Shown one piece after another: positions 1 to 6,436 of a stretch of 9,097 nucleotides of DNA (position 1 is the first letter of the stretch; each line of letters starts with the position of its first letter). Source of the stretch: Bacteroidales bacterium (lineage in GTDB: Bacteria > Bacteroidota > Bacteroidia > Bacteroidales > FEN-979). The stretch spans positions 1 through 9,097 of the forward strand of contig JAFGNY010000280.1 in the NCBI GenBank assembly GCA_016926765.1. Direction: 5' to 3'. The notes below the pieces were generated by a model. That model had not been told where the DNA came from. It worked only from the letters and a program-made list of their open reading frames with translations, and made no database searches. The position numbers were made by a program, and so were the translations under genes.

Positions 1-1329
1 GATGAGTTCATGGCGAAGATCATTGCCAAGAACCCGGGCGAAGCTGAATTTCATCAGGCAGTTCTCGAAGTAGCGGAATCCCTGATTCCCTTTATCGAAG
101 AACACCCTGTTTACAAAGCCAACAAGATCCTGGAACGGATTGCTGAGCCTGAGCGGGTGATCATTTTCCGTGTTCCCTGGCTTGATGACAAAGGAGATAT
201 TCAGATCAACCGTGGTTTCCGGATTGAGATGAACAGCGCCATCGGGCCTTACAAAGGTGGTCTGCGTTTCCACCCGACGGTAAACCTCGGAATTCTGAAA
301 TTCCTGGCTTTCGAGCAGGTGTTCAAGAACAGTCTCACCACTCTCCCCATGGGCGGTGGAAAAGGTGGCAGCGATTTCGATCCCAAAGGAAAATCGGACA
401 ATGAAGTGATGAAATTCACTCAAAGCTTCATGTCGGAACTCTTCCGTCACATCGGTCCGAATACCGACGTTCCCGCAGGGGATATCGGCGTAGGCGGTCG
501 TGAGATCGGATTTATGTTTGGCCAGTACAAGAGGCTGAAGAACGAATTTACCGGAGTTCTCACAGGAAAAGGCATTGACTGGGGTGGAAGTCTGATCCGC
601 CCGGAAGCTACCGGATTCGGACAGGTTTATTTTGCCGAAGAGATGCTGAAAACCCGCGGGCTGGACTTCAAAGGCAAGATCTGCACAGTTTCAGGTTCAG
701 GAAACGTTGCCCAGTATGCCACCCAGAAGGCTACAGAACTTGGCGGTAAGGTTGTTACCATGTCCGATTCAGAAGGATACATTCATGATCCAAAAGGCAT
801 TGATGCCGAAAAACTCGCTTTCGTAATGAATCTGAAAAACGTGAAGCGTGGCAGGATCAAGGAATATTGCAACAAATATCCTGAAGCACAGTTCTTCGTA
901 GGAAAACGTCCGTGGGAAGTGAAGTGCGACATCGCCCTTCCAGGCGCTACCCAGAATGAGATCAATGGCGAAGATGCTAAAACTCTTGTCAGCAATGGTT
1001 GTTTCTGCGTTTCGGAAGGCGCCAACATGCCTTCTACTCCGGATGCCATTGAGGTTTATCTCGACAAGAAGATCCTCTACGGACCTGGCAAAGCTGCCAA
1101 TGCCGGCGGTGTTGCCACCTCCGGGTTGGAGATGACCCAGAACTCCATGCGTCTCAACTGGACCCGCGAAGAGGTTGACTCCAGACTTCATGGCATCATG
1201 ATCGCAATCCACAAAAACTGCGTGAAATATGGCACCGAATCCGATGGATTTATCAATTACGTGAAGGGGGCCAATATTGGTGGGTTCGTTAAGGTTGCCG
1301 ATGCAATGCTTGCACAAGGACTCGTTTAA
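1..1329 (+). CDS. gdhA: NADP-type glutamate dehydrogenase (5' end just outside window)
   Basis: Hexameric glutamate dehydrogenase of the small (about 450 aa) bacterial class, which reversibly aminates 2-oxoglutarate to glutamate with NAD(P)H in the cytoplasm and so links ammonia assimilation to carbon metabolism. Numbering from the Met codon at position 10, the substrate-domain signature LPMGGGKGG is at residues 112-120 with the catalytic Lys at 118. PAGDIGVGGRE at 155-165 carries the catalytic Asp 158. The dinucleotide-binding loop GSGNVAQYA is at 229-237, followed by SDSEG (252-256), which resembles the NADP-preferring E. coli enzyme. The C-terminus GGFVKVADAMLAQG matches E. coli GdhA closely. 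The frame stays open to base 1 (Asp-Glu-Phe before that Met), and from memory of the E. coli protein those residues align without a gap. The true start is therefore probably a few codons upstream of the window and Met at 10 is internal; no ribosome binding site is visible in bases 1-9. Cofactor preference is inferred, not proven. Confidence 0.95.
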   Translation, partial: DEFMAKIIAKNPGEAEFHQAVLEVAESLIPFIEEHPVYKANKILERIAEPERVIIFRVPWLDDKGDIQINRGFRIEMNSAIGPYKGGLRFHPTVNLGILKFLAFEQVFKNSLTTLPMGGGKGGSDFDPKGKSDNEVMKFTQSFMSELFRHIGPNTDVPAGDIGVGGREIGFMFGQYKRLKNEFTGVLTGKGIDWGGSLIRPEATGFGQVYFAEEMLKTRGLDFKGKICTVSGSGNVAQYATQKATELGGKVVTMSDSEGYIHDPKGIDAEKLAFVMNLKNVKRGRIKEYCNKYPEAQFFVGKRPWEVKCDIALPGATQNEINGEDAKTLVSNGCFCVSEGANMPSTPDAIEVYLDKKILYGPGKAANAGGVATSGLEMTQNSMRLNWTREEVDSRLHGIMIAIHKNCVKYGTESDGFINYVKGANIGGFVKVADAMLAQGLV

Positions 1330-1341
1330 ACTCTCAGATAC

Positions 1342-2673
1342 TCATTTAAATCCAATAGAGGGGCTCTTCTGAAATTCAGAGGGGCCCCTCTTTTTTTTAT
1401 CCGGCAGATACCAAAACAGCAGCGCGTTGAAAAAAGCATAAAAGACACTTCCCGCCTGGTTCTCGAACATCGATTCAGTCAGAAGATTCATCGCGAAGAG
1501 CAACACGAAAAAGAAATAGATAAAATCTTTCCTGGTCAGAGCCAGGATAGCGGGCCAGACCAGCATAGCGATCAACAGGACAAATCCGGTCAGTCCAACC
1601 GAGAGATAGGTCTGAATGTACTGGTTATGGGCATCCAGGTTCCGGGAATAGGCATAGGTGATCCCCTGGGAAGCATACTCTTCCAGCAGGGCGTCTTTTA
1701 CATCACCGGTTCCCACACCAAAAAGCGGATGATGCTGGATGATGTTCCAGGCTGACCTCCATACCAGGATACGCTCACCGGTCGACTCCTGGGTGTCAGG
1801 TTTCAATGAATCGATGTGTTCAACCACATTTGTCGTCCCCTCAACCCGGGCCCTGGTCTGAGGGAGGAACAACATTAAAAGGATCACCGTTGCCATCATA
1901 GCTAACGGAAAAATCGCCTTTCTGCGGGTCGGCTTGCTGAAGAAAAAGATCGCTGACATCAACAGGTAGATGACCAGCAGACTGAGAATTCCCATTTTTG
2001 ATGAGAGAAGCACCACCATCAGGTTGAAAAAAATCACCAGCAGAACGATGAGTATCCGGTGCCAATGGTTGAGATGATAGCGATGGTTCATCGAAAGGAA
2101 GACGATGATAACGATCGCAAAATTCAGGAACATCGCCAGGTATCCCGAATGATGGAAAACAGAGAGCCTCATATAAAAAAACTGCCCCGTATCGCCGCTC
2201 TCCAGATAACCGAGCCAGGCAAGCGTCAGACAAGCCACCGAAGCTGCAATGCATCCGGCAATGTAGGTAAGAAAGATATAATTGATCCTCAGAAATGAGA
2301 AGACCCTTCCATCGATGGTCGCAAATAGAAGAGGAAAAACAAGCAGTGAAAGCTTCACCGTGATATCAAACCTCGCATAGTCCATATTGTGGGAATAGAG
2401 CAGGCCTGTCAGATACACAAGATACAAGACCGTGAACAGTAAGATCCGTTGCCGGTGAGTAGTGCGAATAATCCGTTTCAGCTTTGCCCAGAATCGCATC
2501 TCAACAGCCCAGTTGATTACGATGAATCCGATCACCCAGGTGGCCATACGGTTTTTAACGGGGATGGAAAAGCCCAGAGCAAGAAAGAGAAGGATATAAA
2601 CGATCCGGTGAAACAACGCAATCCAGTCCCATAACTGCAACCAGCCCAGCTTCTTATGTCTTTGTGCCTCCAT
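1342..2673 (-). CDS. O-antigen polymerase/ligase family membrane protein (Wzy/WaaL)
   Basis: Polytopic inner-membrane protein of the Wzy_C (O-antigen ligase/polymerase) superfamily, 443 aa from the start chosen here. It has about ten to twelve hydrophobic segments. A large extracytoplasmic loop, roughly residues 275-355, separates the two membrane halves and contains RILVWRSAWNII (301-312) and HPLFGVGTGD (315-324). The loop ends in H349-x10-G360, the H(x10)G pattern known to be important in WaaL ligases. SSKMG at 224-228 is the usual motif before a membrane segment, and LTESMFENQAG (398-408) is typical of Bacteroidota members. It either polymerises repeat units or transfers glycan to an acceptor; sequence alone does not decide between them. 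The ATG at 2671-2673 overlaps the end of the preceding glycosyltransferase gene by 20 bp. The frame is open further upstream to 2895, but that extension is basic, unlike the family, and lies inside the neighbour. The last 16 or so codons are formed by the gdhA terminator. Confidence 0.85.
   Translation of the reverse strand: MEAQRHKKLGWLQLWDWIALFHRIVYILLFLALGFSIPVKNRMATWVIGFIVINWAVEMRFWAKLKRIIRTTHRQRILLFTVLYLVYLTGLLYSHNMDYARFDITVKLSLLVFPLLFATIDGRVFSFLRINYIFLTYIAGCIAASVACLTLAWLGYLESGDTGQFFYMRLSVFHHSGYLAMFLNFAIVIIVFLSMNHRYHLNHWHRILIVLLVIFFNLMVVLLSSKMGILSLLVIYLLMSAIFFFSKPTRRKAIFPLAMMATVILLMLFLPQTRARVEGTTNVVEHIDSLKPDTQESTGERILVWRSAWNIIQHHPLFGVGTGDVKDALLEEYASQGITYAYSRNLDAHNQYIQTYLSVGLTGFVLLIAMLVWPAILALTRKDFIYFFFVLLFAMNLLTESMFENQAGSVFYAFFNALLFWYLPDKKKRGPSEFQKSPSIGFK
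1357..1398 (+). terminator. Intrinsic terminator of gdhA
   Basis: A 16-bp stem (1357-1372 paired with 1376-1391, two G-T pairs at 1365/1383 and 1367/1381) closes on a 3-base loop and runs straight into eight T residues (1391-1398) on the + strand. It begins 27 bases after the gdhA stop codon. This is a textbook Rho-independent terminator for gdhA. On the - strand the hairpin is preceded, not followed, by the homopolymer run, so it should not terminate the converging polysaccharide operon efficiently. It lies entirely inside the 3' end of the convergent - strand gene. Confidence 0.93.
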
Positions 2674-3895
2674 CCAGATTCGATTGAATAAACTGCTGAT
2701 AATCCAGGAAGATCTGATCGCGGTTAAAATTCTCCGAGACGTAAAGATAGGCATTTCCCGCCAGTTCATTGTAAAGATCCTTGTCACACTGGAGTCGCCT
2801 GACTGCCTCTGCCAGCGACCCGGCATCTTCCGGAATAAATGCGATTCCACAATGGCCCTGGTCAATGAAGAGCGTTTTGGCTTCCCCTTCAACACCCAGC
2901 ACGACAGGCTTCCTCATTGCCAGAATTTCAAACAGTTTCGATGGGATAGCCCCTCTGAAGAGATCCAGCCGCCGAAGCGGAATGACGGAAACATCAATTT
3001 CAGAGATTACATCCGGCATCCTGTTTTTAGGGTAGGCCGGGAGGAACGTAACATTTGTCAGCTCCCAACTTACTGCCTGATCCATCAGTGCCTGCTTCAG
3101 GGGGCCTTCTCCTGCCAGAACATACCTGACCGTTTCCCCGGCTGCGACTTCACGGGCAGCTTTCAGTATAACTTCCAGTCCCTGGGCATAACCCAGAATC
3201 CCTCCATAAAATACAATGAAATCGTCAGGAGTGAACCCAAGTTCCTTTCTCCAGCCCGGGTTCCCTTTTAAGGGAGAATAAACCGAAAGATCCACACCGT
3301 TCTTCAGCCAAAAGACTTTTTTCTGAGGCATCCGTGAGGAGATATTTGCTACGATTCCCTGGGTTTGGCCGCTGATCAGGTCAGATCCCCGGTAAAGAAA
3401 TTCCTCCAGCAACCTGGATATCTTAAGAAAAAACCGGTTGGTGACCAATCCGAGTTTTTCAGCGCTTTCGGGCCACAGATCCGAAACATTGAACAGAAGT
3501 TTTGCCCCTTTGATTTTTTTCATGATCCAGGCTGAAATGCCCAGGAAAAGCGGAGGCGACTCGCAGATGATGAGATCAACCCGTTTCAGGTTGAATAACC
3601 CAACCCAAAGTGAGGAAAAGACAAATGAAAAATAGACCAGGAGCCGTAAAGGGACCGATTGCCCTTTCGTAACAAAAATCGCCGACCTGTGAATGGTCAC
3701 ACCTTCCATCGCTTCTCTGACATGCCATTTTCCCCGGTATCCTGGAAATACCTTCATCGATGGGTAATTGGGCATTGCAGTTAACACCTGCACATGGTGC
3801 CCTGCACGATGAAACCTGACAGCGAGTTCCGATAAGCGATTCTGCGGAGCCCCCACTTCAGGGGGATAATATTGCGTCAAAAAGAGAATCTTCAT
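2654..3895 (-). CDS. WbuB-like GT4 glycosyltransferase
   Basis: Cytoplasmic or membrane-associated GT-B fold glycosyltransferase, family GT4, 413 aa, resembling the WbuB/WcaI group that adds an N-acetyl-fucosamine or similar sugar to lipid-linked O-antigen or capsule intermediates. Visible motifs in order: the N-terminal QYYPPEVGAPQNR loop (8-20), MPNYP (41-45), a hydrophobic patch at about 82-101 followed by CESPPLFLG (111-119), DLWPES (139-144), KNGVD (198-202), the C-terminal domain entry GGILGYAQGL (231-240), AGEGP (261-265), and the donor-site helix PSKLFEILAMRKPVV (318-332), where E323 stands for the second Glu of the usual E-x7-E motif. The ATG overlaps the stop of the upstream GT4 gene in an ATGA, and a GGGGGA stretch about ten bases before it can serve as ribosome binding site. 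The sugar donor cannot be deduced; WbuB is a family label, not a functional claim. Confidence 0.9.
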   Translation of the reverse strand: MKILFLTQYYPPEVGAPQNRLSELAVRFHRAGHHVQVLTAMPNYPSMKVFPGYRGKWHVREAMEGVTIHRSAIFVTKGQSVPLRLLVYFSFVFSSLWVGLFNLKRVDLIICESPPLFLGISAWIMKKIKGAKLLFNVSDLWPESAEKLGLVTNRFFLKISRLLEEFLYRGSDLISGQTQGIVANISSRMPQKKVFWLKNGVDLSVYSPLKGNPGWRKELGFTPDDFIVFYGGILGYAQGLEVILKAAREVAAGETVRYVLAGEGPLKQALMDQAVSWELTNVTFLPAYPKNRMPDVISEIDVSVIPLRRLDLFRGAIPSKLFEILAMRKPVVLGVEGEAKTLFIDQGHCGIAFIPEDAGSLAEAVRRLQCDKDLYNELAGNAYLYVSENFNRDQIFLDYQQFIQSNLDGGTKT

Positions 3896-4977
3896 TTTAT
3901 CATCCCCCGATAAATGGTGATCATTTGGTTTAGGTTGTCATTCCAGTTATACGTTTCAACAATCCGTTCTCTTCCGTTTTTCCCCATTGTCTCACGCAAA
4001 TGGTTATCGTGAATAAGGGATTCCAATGCCCTGGCTGCTTCCTCAGGATTTTTTGGCTCCACAACAATTCCCGTTAATCCATCCACCACTACTTCCGGAA
4101 GTCCGCCGATATTCGAAACAACAACCGGTTTCCCGGTAGCCTGAGCCTCAATGATTGAAACGCCAAAACTTTCCTGTGTGGATAACGCGACATATATCGA
4201 TATCATGTTATGGTATCGGGGCACATCAGAATATTCTATTTTACCTGTAAAAACCACATCGTTTTGAATGGACAGATCGTTCACCAGTTGCTTCAGCATC
4301 TTTTCCTCATGACCACTGCCAACGAGTAAAAGTTTCAGCTGAAGTTGGGGATTGTTTTCCTTGACCCGTTTAAACGCTTTTATCAAATAGCTTAATCCAT
4401 AGATTGGTTCCAGTGCTTTGATGGCGCCAATAACAATATCGTCTTTATGAAACAACGAATCGACCGGTTGAGGTTTAAACAGGTTAATATCTGTGCCAAA
4501 TGGAATCACCTCAATTTCCCTGTTGATATATTTGGCCGTCTCTTTTGCCATTATTTTACTCGTAGAGAGTACTTTATCTGCTTTGGAAAGGTTGAATTCA
4601 AGAACCTTTCTATGGAGAAAAGAAATTCCGGGGAAATCAAATACATCTGACCCCCAAACCGACAGGATGAACGGGTGAAACCCTGAAAGAGCCCCGAGCA
4701 ACCCATAGCTAGACGCATAATGCGCATGGATAAGTTCAGGTTGGAAAGCATCAATGGCAGCTTTGACGGACAGATATTGAAACAGGTAAAAGGGTTTACA
4801 GCGTCTAACCGGGGAGTGCGGTTTTGCTAAGAAAAGTGGGATAGAATGATCTTGATACCAACCTCCCTCAGGTTCCGCCAGGCTAAAGATTGCCAGGTCG
4901 ATACCTGCTTCTTTCAGAGATACAGCCCACTTACGTGTATGGACAGAATTCACATCCGATAACAGTAGTATCCTCAT
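3892..4977 (-). CDS. GT4 family glycosyltransferase
   Basis: GT-B fold retaining glycosyltransferase of family GT4, 361 aa, a normal length. The N-terminal acceptor domain carries HTRKW (13-17), the HAHYASSYG element (84-92) and VWGSD (107-111). The linker reads IPFGTDINLF (158-167). The C-terminal Glycos_transf_1 domain carries LLLVGSGHEE (216-225) and the donor-binding E-x7-E motif (E269, E277) in QESFGVSIIEAQATGKPVV (268-286), then GGLPEVV (291-297), all expected for an active enzyme. It presumably adds one sugar to a lipid-linked oligosaccharide at the cytoplasmic face; donor and linkage are unknown. The start overlaps the stop of the upstream GT2 gene, and its own stop overlaps the start of the WbuB-like gene, both as ATGA, so translation is likely coupled. 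There is no recognisable Shine-Dalgarno sequence before the start. Confidence 0.92.
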   Translation of the reverse strand: MRILLLSDVNSVHTRKWAVSLKEAGIDLAIFSLAEPEGGWYQDHSIPLFLAKPHSPVRRCKPFYLFQYLSVKAAIDAFQPELIHAHYASSYGLLGALSGFHPFILSVWGSDVFDFPGISFLHRKVLEFNLSKADKVLSTSKIMAKETAKYINREIEVIPFGTDINLFKPQPVDSLFHKDDIVIGAIKALEPIYGLSYLIKAFKRVKENNPQLQLKLLLVGSGHEEKMLKQLVNDLSIQNDVVFTGKIEYSDVPRYHNMISIYVALSTQESFGVSIIEAQATGKPVVVSNIGGLPEVVVDGLTGIVVEPKNPEEAARALESLIHDNHLRETMGKNGRERIVETYNWNDNLNQMITIYRGMIK

Positions 4978-5819
4978 CCAGTGCGCTTAACAATCCGTTT
5001 ACAAAATATGGTAAAGTGCATTAAAAACTGATCCGGTTCATTGAACAGGATATAGAACAGCATGACCGGGCGGATCAGGTAATACTCCCATGTTGCCTGA
5101 TGCCGTTGAAAGAATTTGTAAAACGACTCTTCGATCACTTCAGCCCGTTCCAATTCACTCCATCGATGCTGTGTGGAACCTTTGCCGGCATGCACAATCC
5201 GTGTATCCAGGTATGTTATCGGGATCTTCTGAAGATAAGCTTGATAGAAGAGCTCGAGATCCTCGGAATACATGAATGTACTTTCATTCCAACCATGAAT
5301 CTTTTCGAATACTGACCTGTTCATCATTACACTCGCTCCGATATTCCAGTATGCCACATTGTTCTTTTGAAACAACCTGTTTATGTAATTCCGTAACCGG
5401 GGAACGATATGCTTATTCTTCAGCAACTTTCCTTCCTGATCAACAAGGCTGGTAACCCAGATGCCTTCAGTCCCGCTCTGGATGATATCCTGGTAATCAC
5501 GATTAAGGTTATCATTGACAACCACATCCGGATTAAGGAAGTGGAGGAGCCTGCCATTGGCGTTTTGCACAGCCAGATTATTTGCCCTTGAGAACCCCAG
5601 GTTTTCATCTCCCTGTATCAGGGTCAGGGGGAAAGAATCCGTAAAATAGTTTTGTACAAGTGAAAGTGAATCATCGGAAGAAGCATTGTCATAGACGATT
5701 ACCTGATAGTTCACATGGATTTGAAGAAAGATAGAATCCAGACAATGCTTCAGGAACTCTCCCGAGTTGTAGTTCACAATGATAATACTGACATCCGGTT
5801 CATGCCTGGCGTCGTCCAT
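4974..5819 (-). CDS. GT2 family glycosyltransferase, rhamnosyltransferase-like
   Basis: Inverting GT-A fold glycosyltransferase of family GT2 (WbbL/rhamnosyltransferase-like group), 281 aa from the ATG at 5817-5819. Motifs in order: SIIIVNYNSGEFL (11-23), the nucleotide-sugar aspartate in YDNASSDDS (43-51), ENLGFSRANN (72-81), the metal-binding DxD equivalent in LNPDVVV (95-101), WNIGASVMMNR (158-168) and the acceptor-side SEDLELFYQA (185-194), which holds the probable catalytic acidic pair. H210 in the following strand is also family-typical. The C-terminus (about 245-275) is hydrophobic and probably membrane-associating. Start choice is uncertain: an in-frame TTG at 5826-5828 would add three residues and overlap the upstream methyltransferase stop as TTGA, copying the ATGA junctions elsewhere in the operon. 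ATG leaves a 5-base gap. Neither has a clear ribosome binding site. Donor sugar is unknown; rhamnose is only the commonest in the group. Confidence 0.9.
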   Translation of the reverse strand: MDDARHEPDVSIIIVNYNSGEFLKHCLDSIFLQIHVNYQVIVYDNASSDDSLSLVQNYFTDSFPLTLIQGDENLGFSRANNLAVQNANGRLLHFLNPDVVVNDNLNRDYQDIIQSGTEGIWVTSLVDQEGKLLKNKHIVPRLRNYINRLFQKNNVAYWNIGASVMMNRSVFEKIHGWNESTFMYSEDLELFYQAYLQKIPITYLDTRIVHAGKGSTQHRWSELERAEVIEESFYKFFQRHQATWEYYLIRPVMLFYILFNEPDQFLMHFTIFCKRIVKRTG

Positions 5820-5824
5820 ACAGA

Positions 5825-6436
5825 TCAACGTTTCTCGAGTTCAAATTCCAGTTCATACGCAGGAAACAGGTAACAAAGTCCATCTTCATACCGCTCCTGC
5901 ATAAACCGGGATGAATTGAATAACCAGGTTAATCCTTTTCTGAAAATATTTCTGGTAAAAAAGGGTGAATAAAAAACTATCTTCATTCTGGTTATCCTGA
6001 AATTAAGCGAATTATAGAATGTGGGTACTTTTCGTTTAAACGGACTTTCCTTTGAAAAATAGGAGAAGGAGTACAGCCCGAATGGTGTACGGTGTGTATA
6101 ATCACTATAGTAATAGGGATTAGAAAAATGTGGCACTTTCCCCTTCATAAGCCCCCCCTTTTTAAGAATCCGAAAAGACTCTGACATCAGAAGAGAAACA
6201 TTTGACATGTGCTCGAGAAAGTGAGAGGAAAACACCATATCGGCACATTCATCAGGGAAAAAAGGCAACCCCTCTTCCAGATTACACACAATATCCACAC
6301 CGGGGAGATCCACCCTGTCAATGCCGATGGCATCAGGATCCAGTTTTTCTGATCCGCATCCCAATTCAATAACGACCTTTTCCTTGCCTCTGATTAACTT
6401 TTCAACCATCGATGTATCAACCTTCACCATACTCAT
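5825..6436 (-). CDS. Class I SAM-dependent methyltransferase in polysaccharide operon
   Basis: Rossmann-fold methyltransferase of 203 aa (Methyltransf_11/25-like). SAM-binding motif I is VIELGCGSEKL (22-32), with the acidic residue after the second strand at D40 in IGIDRVD. FSSHFLEHMSN (69-79) is the motif IV region with the H-x-L-E-H signature, and LKKGGLMKGKVPHF (91-104) is the post-motif strand. The C-terminal half, with PYYYSDYTHRTPFG (107-120), is the substrate-side cap seen in relatives that sit in surface-polysaccharide loci. It probably methylates a sugar hydroxyl or a small precursor, so it could modify or cap the repeat unit; this is inferred from position between the flippase and a glycosyltransferase. 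The ATG overlaps the flippase stop as ATGA; a second ATG two codons in (6428-6430) is an alternative start. The DNA here is distinctly AT-rich compared with gdhA (about 30% GC over 6001-6060 against 57% over 301-360 by hand count). Confidence 0.86.
   Translation of the reverse strand: MSMVKVDTSMVEKLIRGKEKVVIELGCGSEKLDPDAIGIDRVDLPGVDIVCNLEEGLPFFPDECADMVFSSHFLEHMSNVSLLMSESFRILKKGGLMKGKVPHFSNPYYYSDYTHRTPFGLYSFSYFSKESPFKRKVPTFYNSLNFRITRMKIVFYSPFFTRNIFRKGLTWLFNSSRFMQERYEDGLCYLFPAYELEFELEKR

Noticed and set aside
769..1317. Long antisense frame inside gdhA
   Set aside because: It is a shadow of the strongly conserved gdhA coding frame, with no recognisable domain and no ribosome binding site.
1841..2254. 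137-codon - strand frame within the O-antigen polymerase/ligase gene
   Set aside because: Alternative frame of a recognisable membrane protein; no domain and no start signal.
2674..2895. Upstream extension of the O-antigen polymerase/ligase frame by 74 codons
   Set aside because: It overlaps the well-conserved C-terminus of the WbuB-like glycosyltransferase and encodes a basic, non-family-like peptide; the hydrophobic family N-terminus starts after 2673.
2684..3271. 195-codon + strand frame opposite the WbuB-like gene
   Set aside because: It lies fully antisense to a recognisable glycosyltransferase and its translation shows no family features.
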